The notes under the pieces: generated by a model | Seen by the model: the letters and a program-made list of their open reading frames with translations, nothing else | What the model was told of the DNA's origin: nothing | Database searches by the model: none | Shown here: piece after piece, positions 44,003 through 53,429 of the stretch | Numbering within the stretch: the stretch's first letter is position 1 | Layout of the letters: every line of letters begins with the position of its first letter | Position numbers and translations under genes: made by a program | From: Clostridium sp. KNHs214 | Lineage (GTDB): Bacteria > Bacillota > Clostridia > Clostridiales > Clostridiaceae | Direction: 5' to 3' | Length of the DNA stretch: 64,000 nucleotides | Assembly (NCBI RefSeq): GCF_000744935.1 | Contig: NZ_JQMW01000011.1 | Location: 186,001-250,000, forward strand

Positions 44003-45364
44003 TTATTTACCGAATGCTTTTTTTGCTTCATCTAATTCTTCTCTAGCTTTTTTTTCTGCGTCACTTAATGCTTTTTTTGTATCTTTATTTCCTGATATTA
44101 TTTCATTTAATGCCTTAGCCATATTATCGTGTATAGCATATCCATTTAATACTTTAGGATCACAGTAACCATATTCAAATTCCTTAGATGCTTCCCCTTT
44201 GGCTGGATTTTCTTTTTCTACATAAGCCTTAAATTCTTGTGAATTTATAACTGAATTTCTAAGTGGTAAATATCCTGACTTCGTAGCCCATTTTAACTGT
44301 GATTCTTTTTCCATAAAGAATTTTAAATATTCAAAAGCTGCTAGTTTTTCTTCTGATGAAGGAGTATTAAATATCGCCACATCTGTACCTGAAAATAATG
44401 CTGCTTTTTTCTTTCCTTCTGGTAATACCGCTGTTTTAAAGTTTACGTTATTTCCTTTACAAGCCTTTATTATATCTGGTAGTGCGGATATAGAAGAGAT
44501 ACCCATTGCTGCTTCTCCTCTACTAAAAGCACCTGTCATGTATTTTTCTTCATTAGCTACTTTTGCATAACCGTCTTTAATTAATCCTGATAAGAAATCA
44601 AAAGCTGCTACACCTTCTTCTGAATTAAAAAGAAGTTGGTCTTTCTCTTCATTTATTAAATGTCCACCAGCTTGTTCCACCCAAAAGCTTGAATCTATAC
44701 CTACAGATTTGTTTAATCCTAATCCGTATATGTCATTTTTTCCATCTCCATTAGTATCTAAAGTTAATTTTTTAGATGCTTCTTTTAATTCATCCCAATT
44801 AGTTGGAACTTCTACATTATGTTTTTTTAATAAATCTTCGTTATAGAAAAGAAGATATGTACCTTTATTAAATGGAAGTGAATAATGTTTTCCATTCCAC
44901 ATTCCGTTATCTCTTATAAACTGTGGTATATCATTCCATACTTCTTTATCAAATCCTACTTTTTCATTTTCTATATATGGATTTAGGTTTTCCACTAAAT
45001 CATTCATAACATAAGCTGTTAATCTATTTGGATATATCATAGTCAATGCTGGTAATTTTTTAGATTTTGCAGCACCATCTAATTTTGAGAATAATTCTTT
45101 ATAATGTCCTTGATACACCAAATTTACTGTTATTTTCCCTTCATTTTTCTTGTTAAAATCCTCTGTTATTTCCTTAAGTGCCGCTTCATTGTCACCGTTC
45201 ATTGCATGCCAAAATTCGATAGTAACAGAATCTTTTATTTCTGTTGCTATTGATACTTTCTCTTCTTTATTTTTTGCTGCATCCTCTTGCTTATTACCAC
45301 AAGCTGCTAATCCCAAGGTTAGAGTACAAGCTGCGATAATAGCTGTCAATTTTTTAAACTTCAT
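44003..45364 (-). CDS. sugar/glycerol-phosphate-type ABC substrate-binding lipoprotein
   Basis: A 453-residue family 1 solute-binding protein. Lipobox LGLAACGN has the lipid cysteine at 22, followed by SVTIEFWHAMNGDNEAAL, typical of UgpB/MalE-like proteins. The C-terminus is lysine-rich. It is the last gene of the minus-strand importer operon, 275 bp after a permease gene, a gap that holds no other gene. AGGAGGTAGC precedes the ATG. The UgpB-like character (glycerol-3-phosphate or a similar compound) is a guess from pattern; the substrate is unknown. Confidence 0.9.
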   Translation of the reverse strand: MKFKKLTAIIAACTLTLGLAACGNKQEDAAKNKEEKVSIATEIKDSVTIEFWHAMNGDNEAALKEITEDFNKKNEGKITVNLVYQGHYKELFSKLDGAAKSKKLPALTMIYPNRLTAYVMNDLVENLNPYIENEKVGFDKEVWNDIPQFIRDNGMWNGKHYSLPFNKGTYLLFYNEDLLKKHNVEVPTNWDELKEASKKLTLDTNGDGKNDIYGLGLNKSVGIDSSFWVEQAGGHLINEEKDQLLFNSEEGVAAFDFLSGLIKDGYAKVANEEKYMTGAFSRGEAAMGISSISALPDIIKACKGNNVNFKTAVLPEGKKKAALFSGTDVAIFNTPSSEEKLAAFEYLKFFMEKESQLKWATKSGYLPLRNSVINSQEFKAYVEKENPAKGEASKEFEYGYCDPKVLNGYAIHDNMAKALNEIISGNKDTKKALSDAEKKAREELDEAKKAFGK

Positions 45365-45639
45365 TTTGCTACCTCCTATTTAGTTGTATATATTTTTTTA
45401 TATAAATTTTATTGATATACATAATAAATTAATCACTGAACTCTCACACATAAAGTTTAAACTCTCCATTAGATTAATAAGGGTCTTTAATTTAAAAAAC
45501 TCTTTGAGTTTTATCCTTAACTCTTACTTCTCAACTCTTACCTATTACTTATTTTATGAATATTACCTATTACTTACCTGGAAATTTCAATTATAGTTAG
45601 TTTCTAAAAGAACTTTATTCTTCCCTTAAAATTTTGATT

Positions 45640-46464
45640 TTAACCTTTTATTCCAGATTTAGTCATACCTGATATAATGTATTTCTGCAATACAAAATAC
45701 ACTATAATTATTGGAATTATTATCATGGTAACTGCTGCCATTAATAAATGATAATCAGCCCCTGCTTCTGAGGTAAATGTCATAAGTCCAACTGGAAGTG
45801 TTCGCATATTTGGCACATTTGTCACAATAAGTGGCCACAAAAATTCATTCCAGCTATTTATAATCCTTAATAAGGCTATAGTTATCAAGGCCGGTTTGGC
45901 TATTGGAACCATTATCCTCCACAAAAACTTAAAGTCACTGCATCCATCTAATTTAGCTGCACTATAGAGTATCTCTGGTATACCTAAGAAAAATTGTCTA
46001 AGTAAAAATATAGAAAATACACTTACAGTCCATGGTACAATAAGCCCTTTATAGGTATTCATCCATCCTATTTTAGATATAGTTATATAATTAGGTATTA
46101 ATATAACCTCTCCCGGTATCATCATGGTTCCAATAAATATGGAGAATATTATATCTCTTCCCCAAAACTTAACCCTAGAAAAAGCAAAGGCTGCCAAAAC
46201 AGTAGTGACAACAGTGCCTAAGGTTATTCCTAAAGTTATAAGTACACTGTTTAAAAAATATCTTAATAAAGGTATTTTATTTTGAACTTCTACATAATTT
46301 TCCCACATAATTTTAGATGGTATCCATTTAGGTGGCATCAAAAATACTTCATTAAAAGGCTTTAATGATGTACTTATCATCCAAATAAAAGGTATTACAG
46401 TGATAATGCACCCTAGTATTAATACCATATAAATGAAAGATTTCTTTAAAATATTTTTTATCAT
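45640..46464 (-). CDS. ABC transporter permease (UgpE/MalG-like)
   Basis: A 274-residue protein with about six membrane segments. The EAA loop is near YSAAKLDGCSDFKFLWRIMV, where family members have EAAxxDGAs. The N-terminus ITVIPFIWMISTSLKPF is typical for this inner-membrane subunit. TAGGGAGATTG precedes the ATG. It is 39 bp downstream of the other permease and forms the second half of the importer channel. Confidence 0.92.
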   Translation of the reverse strand: MIKNILKKSFIYMVLILGCIITVIPFIWMISTSLKPFNEVFLMPPKWIPSKIMWENYVEVQNKIPLLRYFLNSVLITLGITLGTVVTTVLAAFAFSRVKFWGRDIIFSIFIGTMMIPGEVILIPNYITISKIGWMNTYKGLIVPWTVSVFSIFLLRQFFLGIPEILYSAAKLDGCSDFKFLWRIMVPIAKPALITIALLRIINSWNEFLWPLIVTNVPNMRTLPVGLMTFTSEAGADYHLLMAAVTMIIIPIIIVYFVLQKYIISGMTKSGIKG

Positions 46465-46503
46465 AATACAATCTCCCTATAAAATACGGTTCAAATTTAT
46501 AAA

Positions 46504-47397
46504 TTAATGATATTCTACTTTTTTCTTACCTATATAAAATTGAACTAAATTAAATAAACTTATTATTATGAATAAAATAAATACCGCTGCAGACGCAATA
46601 CCATATTGATATTGGTTATAAAATTTGTTGTATATGTAATAAACCATTGTAAGACAACTATTTAAAGGTCCTGGCTGCTTGTCAAACAATGCAAACACCT
46701 CACCAAATACCTTAAACGAACTTATCAATGTCATGATACACACAAAAAATATAGTTGGCGATAAAAGTGGTATAGTTATATTTTTGATTCTTTGCCACTT
46801 ACCAGCTCCATCTATCTTAGCAGCAAAATTATATTGTTCATCTATATTTTGAAGACCTGCTAAAAATATAACTATATTATATCCAAGACTTTTCCATACA
46901 CTTAATATAATTAAACTAGGCATGGCCCACTTAGCATCTGTCAGCCACTTTACTGGATTCAAGCCCATTAATTCTAATAAATAATTTAAAATTCCATGGT
47001 CTGCATGATACATCCATCTCCAAACCATTGATATAGCAACTGTTGATGTTACAAAGGGTATAAAATATATAGTTCTAAAAAAACCCCTAAATTTTATATT
47101 TGAATTTAACAAAATTGCTACAAACAAAGATAAAACAATAGATATAGGCATAACATAAAGCACATATATAAAAGTATTTTTTACAGCTAATAAAAATTCC
47201 CTATCATTAAATATGTAATAAAAATTATCTAATCCTCTAGTATAAACTATATCTTTATAGTAGTTATAATGAGTATAGAAGCTCATATCAAAAGATTTTA
47301 GTATAGGATAAATATTAAAAATCGTTAATATTATAAGAGCAGGTGATACATACATAATACCTTTTAAAAAAGACTTAAAGTTTTTATTATTACTCAC
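46504..47397 (-). CDS. ABC transporter permease (UgpA/MalF-like)
   Basis: A protein of about 297 residues with six membrane segments. The EAA loop YNFAAKIDGAGKWQRIKNITIP is in the C-terminal half. I chose the GTG at 47397 because AAGGAG lies 6 bases before it, overlapping the ATPase stop by 8 bp, a coupled arrangement. A longer in-frame ORF to 47430 lacks a site. It pairs with the 45640 permease. Confidence 0.92.
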   Translation of the reverse strand: MSNNKNFKSFLKGIMYVSPALIILTIFNIYPILKSFDMSFYTHYNYYKDIVYTRGLDNFYYIFNDREFLLAVKNTFIYVLYVMPISIVLSLFVAILLNSNIKFRGFFRTIYFIPFVTSTVAISMVWRWMYHADHGILNYLLELMGLNPVKWLTDAKWAMPSLIILSVWKSLGYNIVIFLAGLQNIDEQYNFAAKIDGAGKWQRIKNITIPLLSPTIFFVCIMTLISSFKVFGEVFALFDKQPGPLNSCLTMVYYIYNKFYNQYQYGIASAAVFILFIIISLFNLVQFYIGKKKVEYH

Positions 47398-48487
47398 CTT
47401 TTTCTCCTTCAATACATACATTTTTACCATCTTCGTAACCGAATAAATGTATTTTATTTTTTCTTATATTTAAATATATATTTTTTTCATTTTTATTTAA
47501 ATTATCATAAGGCATTATGCATCTTATATAATCATTACCTACTCGTGCTTTTACAATAGTATCTTTTCCAACCATTTCTACAATTTCAATATTACCCTTT
47601 ATAGCTGCAGAATCTTTTTCTTCTAATATAAAATCTTCGCATCTTACACCTATTCTATACTTACCACTTTTTATCTTTTCATTATCAATAAAATTATTTA
47701 ATGGCATTACTAAATTATTATTCAAAAACCTCATGGTATTATTTTCTCTATTTATCTCCACTTCAAAAATATTTATAGGTGGATTTCCTAGAAACTTGGA
47801 CACAAATAAATTACTAGGCTTCATATATAAATTTTCCGGTTTATCATATTGTTGAAGCTTCCCTTCACTTAACAAAGCAATCTTATCAGACATGCTCATG
47901 GCCTCTTCTTGATCATGTGTAACAAATACAGTGGTTATGTTAAGTTTTCTCTGTATTCTTTTTATTTCTTCCCGCATTTCAATCCTAAGTCTAGCATCCA
48001 AATTAGACAAGGGCTCATCTAGCAACAATATTTCTGGCTCTTTAACCAGTGCTCTGGCAATAGCTACCCTCTGTTGCTGCCCTCCAGATAGCTGATAAGG
48101 TCTTCTTTCTAGTAAATCTTCTATTTTAACCAATTTAGCTATGCTTTCAACTTTTTCTTTTAACTGAATCTTACTGATTTTTCTCATTTTCAAAGGAAAT
48201 TCTATATTTTTGTATACAGTCATATGAGGATATAGTGCATAATTTTGAAAAACCATACCTATGTTTCTTTTTTCAGGTTCCAAATCATTTACAATCTTCT
48301 GAGCAAAATATATATTTCCATTACAAGGCTTGTACAACCCAGCTATAGTAAAGAGTGTAGTACTTTTGCCACATCCACTAGGTCCTAATAAAGTCACAAG
48401 GCTCCCTTCTTCTATATGCAAAGTTAGGTCCTTTACAGCTGTCACATCTTTAAATTTTATAGTTAAATTATCTATTTTTAAATTCAC
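47390..48487 (-). CDS. ABC transporter ATPase (UgpC/MsmK-like)
   Basis: A 365-residue protein with Walker A GPSGCGKST near residue 38, signature [15 protein letters not shown], Walker B ILLLDEPLSNLD, and a C-terminal OB-like (TOBE) regulatory domain from about 235, as in CUT1-family ATPases for sugars and glycerol phosphates. It starts with GTG at 48487, preceded by AGGATGGTGA. It overlaps the following permease and sits 12 bp after the TudS-like stop. Confidence 0.93.
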   Translation of the reverse strand: MNLKIDNLTIKFKDVTAVKDLTLHIEEGSLVTLLGPSGCGKSTTLFTIAGLYKPCNGNIYFAQKIVNDLEPEKRNIGMVFQNYALYPHMTVYKNIEFPLKMRKISKIQLKEKVESIAKLVKIEDLLERRPYQLSGGQQQRVAIARALVKEPEILLLDEPLSNLDARLRIEMREEIKRIQRKLNITTVFVTHDQEEAMSMSDKIALLSEGKLQQYDKPENLYMKPSNLFVSKFLGNPPINIFEVEINRENNTMRFLNNNLVMPLNNFIDNEKIKSGKYRIGVRCEDFILEEKDSAAIKGNIEIVEMVGKDTIVKARVGNDYIRCIMPYDNLNKNEKNIYLNIRKNKIHLFGYEDGKNVCIEGEKGE

Positions 48488-48499
48488 TTTATCACCATC

Positions 48500-49048
48500 C
48501 TAAAGCAAAGCCTTGTATATATCCTCTATATTATTTTCATCTAGACCCATAATATTTATATTTAAATGTTTTTTTTCTAACATTTTTTTGATTTCTTCAA
48601 TAAATATTCCTTCTTCATTTGACATACTTATGCTATCAATAACACTTTGAAGTTCTTCATTAGAAGAAAGCTCTCCACCCCACTTACCAACACAGGTTCT
48701 ATTTACACCACAAGATGGACTCCCATCTATTCCTATAATACCCAATATTTCATAACCATTATTTTTATATTCCTCTATTTGTTCTAAATATATAGAGAAC
48801 AATTTCTTACAGTGATTTCTAAAATGTGGTGTATCAAACTGATTCTTAACATGTCCCCATCTATTAACTCCATAACAAGTTACTTCTGGACAAGGAAGCT
48901 GTACAATAGAAATGTTGTTATCAACAAGCATTTTTAACAACTGTTTCTTTTTTTCATCTCTTTCTAAATTATTTTTTTCTCCATGATATTTCACCTTAGA
49001 ACTTTTATTTAATATACAATGTGCTAACAATACTACCTTTTCTTTCAT
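48500..49048 (-). CDS. TudS-related (DUF523-like) putative desulfidase
   Basis: A protein of about 182 residues with three conserved cysteines: LLAHCILN near the start, QLPCPEVTCYG, and DGSPSCGVN. This pattern matches the DUF523/TudS-related group (the CD3072-type subfamily), in which three cysteines hold a [4Fe-4S] cluster. TudS itself removes sulfur from thiouracil. GGAAGGGGAAAG precedes the ATG at 49048; the ATG 7 codons earlier lacks a site. It is the first gene of the ABC operon, so it may act on the imported compound; the substrate is unknown. Confidence 0.8.
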   Translation of the reverse strand: MKEKVVLLAHCILNKSSKVKYHGEKNNLERDEKKKQLLKMLVDNNISIVQLPCPEVTCYGVNRWGHVKNQFDTPHFRNHCKKLFSIYLEQIEEYKNNGYEILGIIGIDGSPSCGVNRTCVGKWGGELSSNEELQSVIDSISMSNEEGIFIEEIKKMLEKKHLNINIMGLDENNIEDIYKALL

Positions 49049-49239
49049 TACTTTCCCCTTCCATGTCATTTGCTTTTAAATTCATATTTATTCATAAGAT
49101 TTTATAATCCGTAGTAAATTACATTTTATAATATAAAAAAACAAATTTCTAATACATATATTAAATACATTAATATTCATATATTGGAATTTTAAATATA
49201 TCAAAGGTATAATATGGTTAATAAAAATTACACCCCCTA

Positions 49240-49356
49240 AAAAGCTATAAAATCAATACCTTCAACGACTATACTCAAAGGAAATATGCTTTTACTAAGC
49301 TAGAAAAGGCACTACTGTGTAATACTAGTTACGAGTATGGGAAGATTTTAGAATAA
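49240..49356 (+). pseudogene. 3' fragment of an HTH gene like the one at 53430
   Basis: This plus-strand stretch encodes INTFNDYTQRKYAFTKLEKA then LLCNTSYEYGKILE-stop. It is closely similar to the last ~35 codons of the HTH gene at 53430-54026, with the same stop position, but its 5' part is absent. It directly precedes the hairpin and convergent DUF1703 copy 2. The rest of 49070-49239 shows no gene. Confidence 0.75.
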
Positions 49357-49388
49357 GGAATTATTTAACTGGCATAAAAAAAGCCACA

Positions 49389-49443
49389 AAAAAAGACCGC
49401 ATAGATTAAAATATAGTTTACTTCATCTATGTAGTCTTGTGTT
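49389..49443. terminator. GGCCACATAG-family hairpin next to DUF1703 copy 2
   Basis: AAAAAGACCGCATAGATTAAA pairs with TTCATCTATGTAGTCTT. It is the counterpart of the hairpin at 41660 beside copy 1, and the same TATTATTGGT motif follows it. Confidence 0.72.
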
Positions 49444-49498
49444 TTTGTTTGTTGTATTATTGGTGAAAATCAACCTATAGGAGTGCTACCAAAAAAGG

Positions 49499-51193
49499 CT
49501 ATACTTCTACAGTATAAATATCTTTTTTACCTACCACAATAATAAGAGCTGTCTTTAAGCCATCTTCTCCAAGTTGTTCTTTAACCATTTTGCTTTCTGC
49601 ATAACCCTTAAGCTGGTTTAATCCCTCTTCTTTTACTTTCTCTAGGGTGTTTCTTTCACTTTCCTTTATATATTTTAATTCTATAATCCACTGAAATTTT
49701 GTTATATCTTTAAATTGAATTTTTCTCTTAAGCATTATATCTACATAGCCTTTGTTGTTTTCCGCTTCACTTTGTATGAAATAAGTGCCATCTATGCCTA
49801 AAAGGGTTAAAAACATCATTTTAATGTGCTTTTCATCCATTTGCATTAAATCTCTATTGGATAAATCCTCTAGTATTTTACTTATAATTTCCACCAAAGG
49901 TTCTATGTTTCCATAAGCTCTCATTTCAGTTATTGCATCTCTAACATCTTTTATTTGTATATTATATTCTAAGTTCATCCTTTGGAAATACTGTTCCCAA
50001 TAAATTGTTTTTATCACGTAATTAGGTACTTTAAGTATAGTACCACTAAGTCCTTGACCCTTTATTGTAAGCATACCTAAATAAAACAATAGGGATTTGA
50101 AATTTTCACTTACACTATACATAGTATGAATATTAAATCTATCCACTAGCATAGTAGAGGTTTCTCCTTTATTCATTATTTCCTCTAAAGCTCCCCTATC
50201 ATTAAAATTATAAGCCAGCTGATTAACTCTTCCATAATCCGTTTTTACATTATTGTCTATCATCTCTTTTGGATAACGATTATACATCAAATAATTATCT
50301 AAAAAATACATGGACATATCTGGATTAAAAACTGATTTACTATTTTCATTAAATTTATATCCATCATAATAAGTAGTCATATCAGTACATATTTTTTCTC
50401 TAAGCTCTGTATCCTTTATATTTATTTCGTCCATAATCCATGATAATTCTTCCCTTGTAAATCCCATCATTGCATTAATATTTTCATCTAATGTATAATT
50501 TCTAGTTATATTAAATCCACTAGTTAAATCATCCAGCATTATAGGACTTACACCTGTCATAAATATCCTGTTAAAATTATCCATGGTTGCATCCTTTAAA
50601 GCCTTATAGAACACCTTAACAAATCCTTCACCATGAAGAATACTTTCATAAGTACTTTGTTTTCCTCCTGTGATTAGTTCATTGGCAAAATTATCATATT
50701 CGTCTATTAAAACAAATACGGGCATCTTTATTTTACTAGCTAACAGGGATATATATTGAACTATTACTTCAGCACTGTTTACCTTTTTTGGAATAATACT
50801 ATCTCCTAATAAATCTGAATACTGGTTTACAAATTTCGTTGCAGAAACAATAACTTTTGAATTAAAACTATTTCTTAACTCTTCTTCACCATGACCTGCA
50901 TCTATTCCAGCAAAACTAATTTTCCAAATAAGGAACTTATTTTTCTCTTCTGTAGGATTTTTTCCTATATATAAATCCCCAAATAATTCCTGAAATTTAT
51001 CTTTTTTATTTATATCATAATAATTTTCTAACATAGATATAAATAAACTCTTTCCAAACCTTCTTGGCCTTATAAAAAACTGATAAGGAGCATATCTATC
51101 TAAAATTTCTATATATGAAGTTTTATCTACATATAGATAGTTTTTTTCTCTTAAAACCTGAAAATTAGAAATACCATAAGGTATTCTTTTCAT
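49499..51193 (-). CDS. AAA-ATPase-like/PD-(D/E)XK nuclease-like protein (DUF1703 type), copy 2
   Basis: Of the same length and architecture as the 41765 copy, and near-identical over most of its length (same RPRRFGKS and IELKYIKESE motifs). Differences are concentrated at about residues 120-175 (SKVIVSATKFVNQYSDLL here, KIVNLSVQEFIDNYSYLF in copy 1), with a handful of changes elsewhere (for example KKDIYTVEV versus KKNIYTAEV at the end). The ATG at 51193 was chosen as for copy 1. The duplicated region extends into the upstream flank. Function unknown. Confidence 0.85.
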   Translation of the reverse strand: MKRIPYGISNFQVLREKNYLYVDKTSYIEILDRYAPYQFFIRPRRFGKSLFISMLENYYDINKKDKFQELFGDLYIGKNPTEEKNKFLIWKISFAGIDAGHGEEELRNSFNSKVIVSATKFVNQYSDLLGDSIIPKKVNSAEVIVQYISLLASKIKMPVFVLIDEYDNFANELITGGKQSTYESILHGEGFVKVFYKALKDATMDNFNRIFMTGVSPIMLDDLTSGFNITRNYTLDENINAMMGFTREELSWIMDEINIKDTELREKICTDMTTYYDGYKFNENSKSVFNPDMSMYFLDNYLMYNRYPKEMIDNNVKTDYGRVNQLAYNFNDRGALEEIMNKGETSTMLVDRFNIHTMYSVSENFKSLLFYLGMLTIKGQGLSGTILKVPNYVIKTIYWEQYFQRMNLEYNIQIKDVRDAITEMRAYGNIEPLVEIISKILEDLSNRDLMQMDEKHIKMMFLTLLGIDGTYFIQSEAENNKGYVDIMLKRKIQFKDITKFQWIIELKYIKESERNTLEKVKEEGLNQLKGYAESKMVKEQLGEDGLKTALIIVVGKKDIYTVEV

Positions 51194-51269
51194 AATTCTA
51201 CTCACACTCCTAACTTTGTTGTGTTTATTTAAATTATTTTTTATATTTTCACTATTTTTGTATTATTTT

Positions 51270-51345
51270 TATATTATGCTTCACCCAATGTTTTAATCTA
51301 CTTTGCATAAGTCTTTTCATTGATACATCCATTTTTGACACTAAA
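51270..51345 (-). pseudogene. remnant of the reverse-transcriptase-like flank, copy 2
   Basis: The minus strand encodes LVSKMDVSMKRLMQSRLKHW, clearly related to VLVAKIDVPMKILMKSRLED in the flank of copy 1. The RPLVIP block is missing, so about 150 bp were deleted. It lies in the same position relative to the DUF1703 gene. The following ~150 bp have no gene. Confidence 0.45.
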
Positions 51346-51499
51346 CCTTATTTCTCCTTATTTATATTTTACCATATTGACAACTTAAATAAACAATATA
51401 CTTACTCTTTGAATATATAATATTTTTGAATTATTACCAGTTATGTAAATTCTACGCATTATTGGCTTTGTTTTTTATTGAATTTTTTCCAAAACATTT

Positions 51500-52789
51500 T
51501 TATTTATACTCTAACAAAATATATCGCTCGCTACCATTTTCATTTATCTTTTTAACCTTTGCTCTAACCATTTCTATTTTATCTCCGTCAAACTTATCTT
51601 TGTAGATTTTTTCTGCATTATCAAAATTTAATGAATAATAATCGTAATCCAAATCAATTTTTTGATTATATTCATTAGTATGATAATTTTTAGCATATAT
51701 ATAATATTGGTTATTTCCTATATCCTCCATTTTGTAAACAACAGAGTAATCTATCGGACACTCGCCATCGCCGTGCATTTTGTAATAATATCCATTTTTA
51801 TATTCATATATATCATTATAAGCCTTTTGTATTGATTGATGTTTAATACTATTTATATTAAAATATTTTTTCACTGCAGATTCAATATAGTCCTTTTTAA
51901 GTTTATCGTGAAGATTCTCAAATTCAAAATAATTAGCTCCTTTTGAAAAGATTCCTCTGTAATGGTTTCTATAATTATGCCAAAAACCAAATAGTATTAG
52001 TTGTTCATTAGATATCTTACCTTCCGCAAATTTCATATCATATGGAATCTCCGCAAAATTACTCATAAAAATATTAAACTTTCTTTGCAATTCTTGATTA
52101 AGAATTATCTCCTTGTTTTTTACATTATACTTATAGGTTATTTCATTACTTATATTATTTTTGTTGTTAATAACCATAACTCTTAAAGTTATGCTACCAT
52201 TTTTACTTAATTTAATCTTTTCATTATATTTTTGCGAATTTTTATTTGGATTCGTGCCATCCATTGTATAATATATACTACAATTCTCAGGTGCATTTAT
52301 TGTTATATAATCACCAAAGTGCATTTCTCCGCCCTTAGGGTTAACATTTATTACTAACGTTTTTCTAATTTCTTTTTCTGATTCATCTATAAGTCTTTCA
52401 ACCCTTTTATCCTTAGTTAAATTATAGTATTTTTTTACTGTTGTATAGGCATCTTCTATTCTATTACCTCTCTTATATAAATTATAAAGTTCAATATTAG
52501 CTTCATAGTAATCCGGCTTATTATTTATTACACTAACAAGTTCTTTTTCAGCCTCATTATAATTATTCATTTTAATATAAGATTTAGCTAAGCCAAACTT
52601 AGCTTCTATGCCTAGTTTACTATCATTCTCCAATTTCTTAAATATATCAATTGCTTTAGAAGTTTGTCCATTATTCAAATATTCATTAGCCTTGCTCAAA
52701 CTTCTTTTATTGCTACCACTAAATAATAAAATTAAAATAGCAATCAGACTTATTATAAAAACTAAAACTCCAATAATCTTTTTATTCAT
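51500..52789 (-). CDS. membrane-anchored TPR protein with chitobiase-type C-terminal-like domain
   Basis: A protein of about 429 residues with an N-terminal transmembrane segment (IIGVLVFIISLIAILILLFS). TPR-like helices cover residues ~30-125 (LNNGQTSKAIDIFKKL), and a beta domain (IYYTMDGTNPNKNSQKYNE) resembles the chitobiase/beta-hexosaminidase C-terminal domain. A C-terminal ~200-residue region is unrecognised. AGGAAG with good spacing precedes the ATG at 52789; an ATG two codons earlier overlaps the site. It is probably extracytoplasmic. Function unknown. Confidence 0.72.
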   Translation of the reverse strand: MNKKIIGVLVFIISLIAILILLFSGSNKRSLSKANEYLNNGQTSKAIDIFKKLENDSKLGIEAKFGLAKSYIKMNNYNEAEKELVSVINNKPDYYEANIELYNLYKRGNRIEDAYTTVKKYYNLTKDKRVERLIDESEKEIRKTLVINVNPKGGEMHFGDYITINAPENCSIYYTMDGTNPNKNSQKYNEKIKLSKNGSITLRVMVINNKNNISNEITYKYNVKNKEIILNQELQRKFNIFMSNFAEIPYDMKFAEGKISNEQLILFGFWHNYRNHYRGIFSKGANYFEFENLHDKLKKDYIESAVKKYFNINSIKHQSIQKAYNDIYEYKNGYYYKMHGDGECPIDYSVVYKMEDIGNNQYYIYAKNYHTNEYNQKIDLDYDYYSLNFDNAEKIYKDKFDGDKIEMVRAKVKKINENGSERYILLEYK

Positions 52790-53429
52790 ATACATTCTTC
52801 CTTTACATTAGTATTTATGCATAAAATCATTATATCAAATTATTACATTTGCATATAATAATTATTCTTTATATTAATTTACATAATTTAAAATACAATA
52901 AAAACATTGAGTCTCCTAAGAAAAACTCAATGTCTTGGTTTAATATTTTTATCTGAGGCCTAATTCCCAAACTTTCTAGTAATATTACATTTTATCTATA
53001 TTATACATATCATACCTTAATTATACATTAACGCACTTTTATTTACAAGAAAACTTATGTATTCAATTTAAAAAATGAACTCCTGGGGTGGTAATCATTC
53101 TTTGTCACATCTAATACGACATGCCCTGTCTTCTGCAATGCGACATCTGCTTTCACCATAATAAATACAAGGGAATAAATAAAAACTAAGTATATTTATA
53201 GTAATTCTTAATCAATTAGTTTTTAAGATATAACTTTTTTGATACACATTTTAAATGCGAATTTTTAATATAACTTTCTATTACATAATATAAACTAATT
53301 TCTCTAAAATAATAAAAAAACTTAAAAATTGAAGTGGAATTATATTCAAAAATACATATCTAGTTATTAGAAGGACAAACTCTAAGCTTTAAGCCTTAGA
53401 CTTTAATAAAATAACTGGAGGTACTGAAT
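52790..53429. other. 640-bp intergenic region with one terminator-like hairpin and one short ORF
   Basis: ACATTGAGT and ACTCAATGT at 52904-52933 form a hairpin whose T-tract is on the minus strand. A short minus-strand ORF at 53055-53159 (34 residues, MVKADVALQKTGHVVLDVTK) has a locally higher GC content than its surroundings; no ribosome binding site is seen. The final ~250 bp should contain the HTH gene promoter. Confidence 0.4.
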
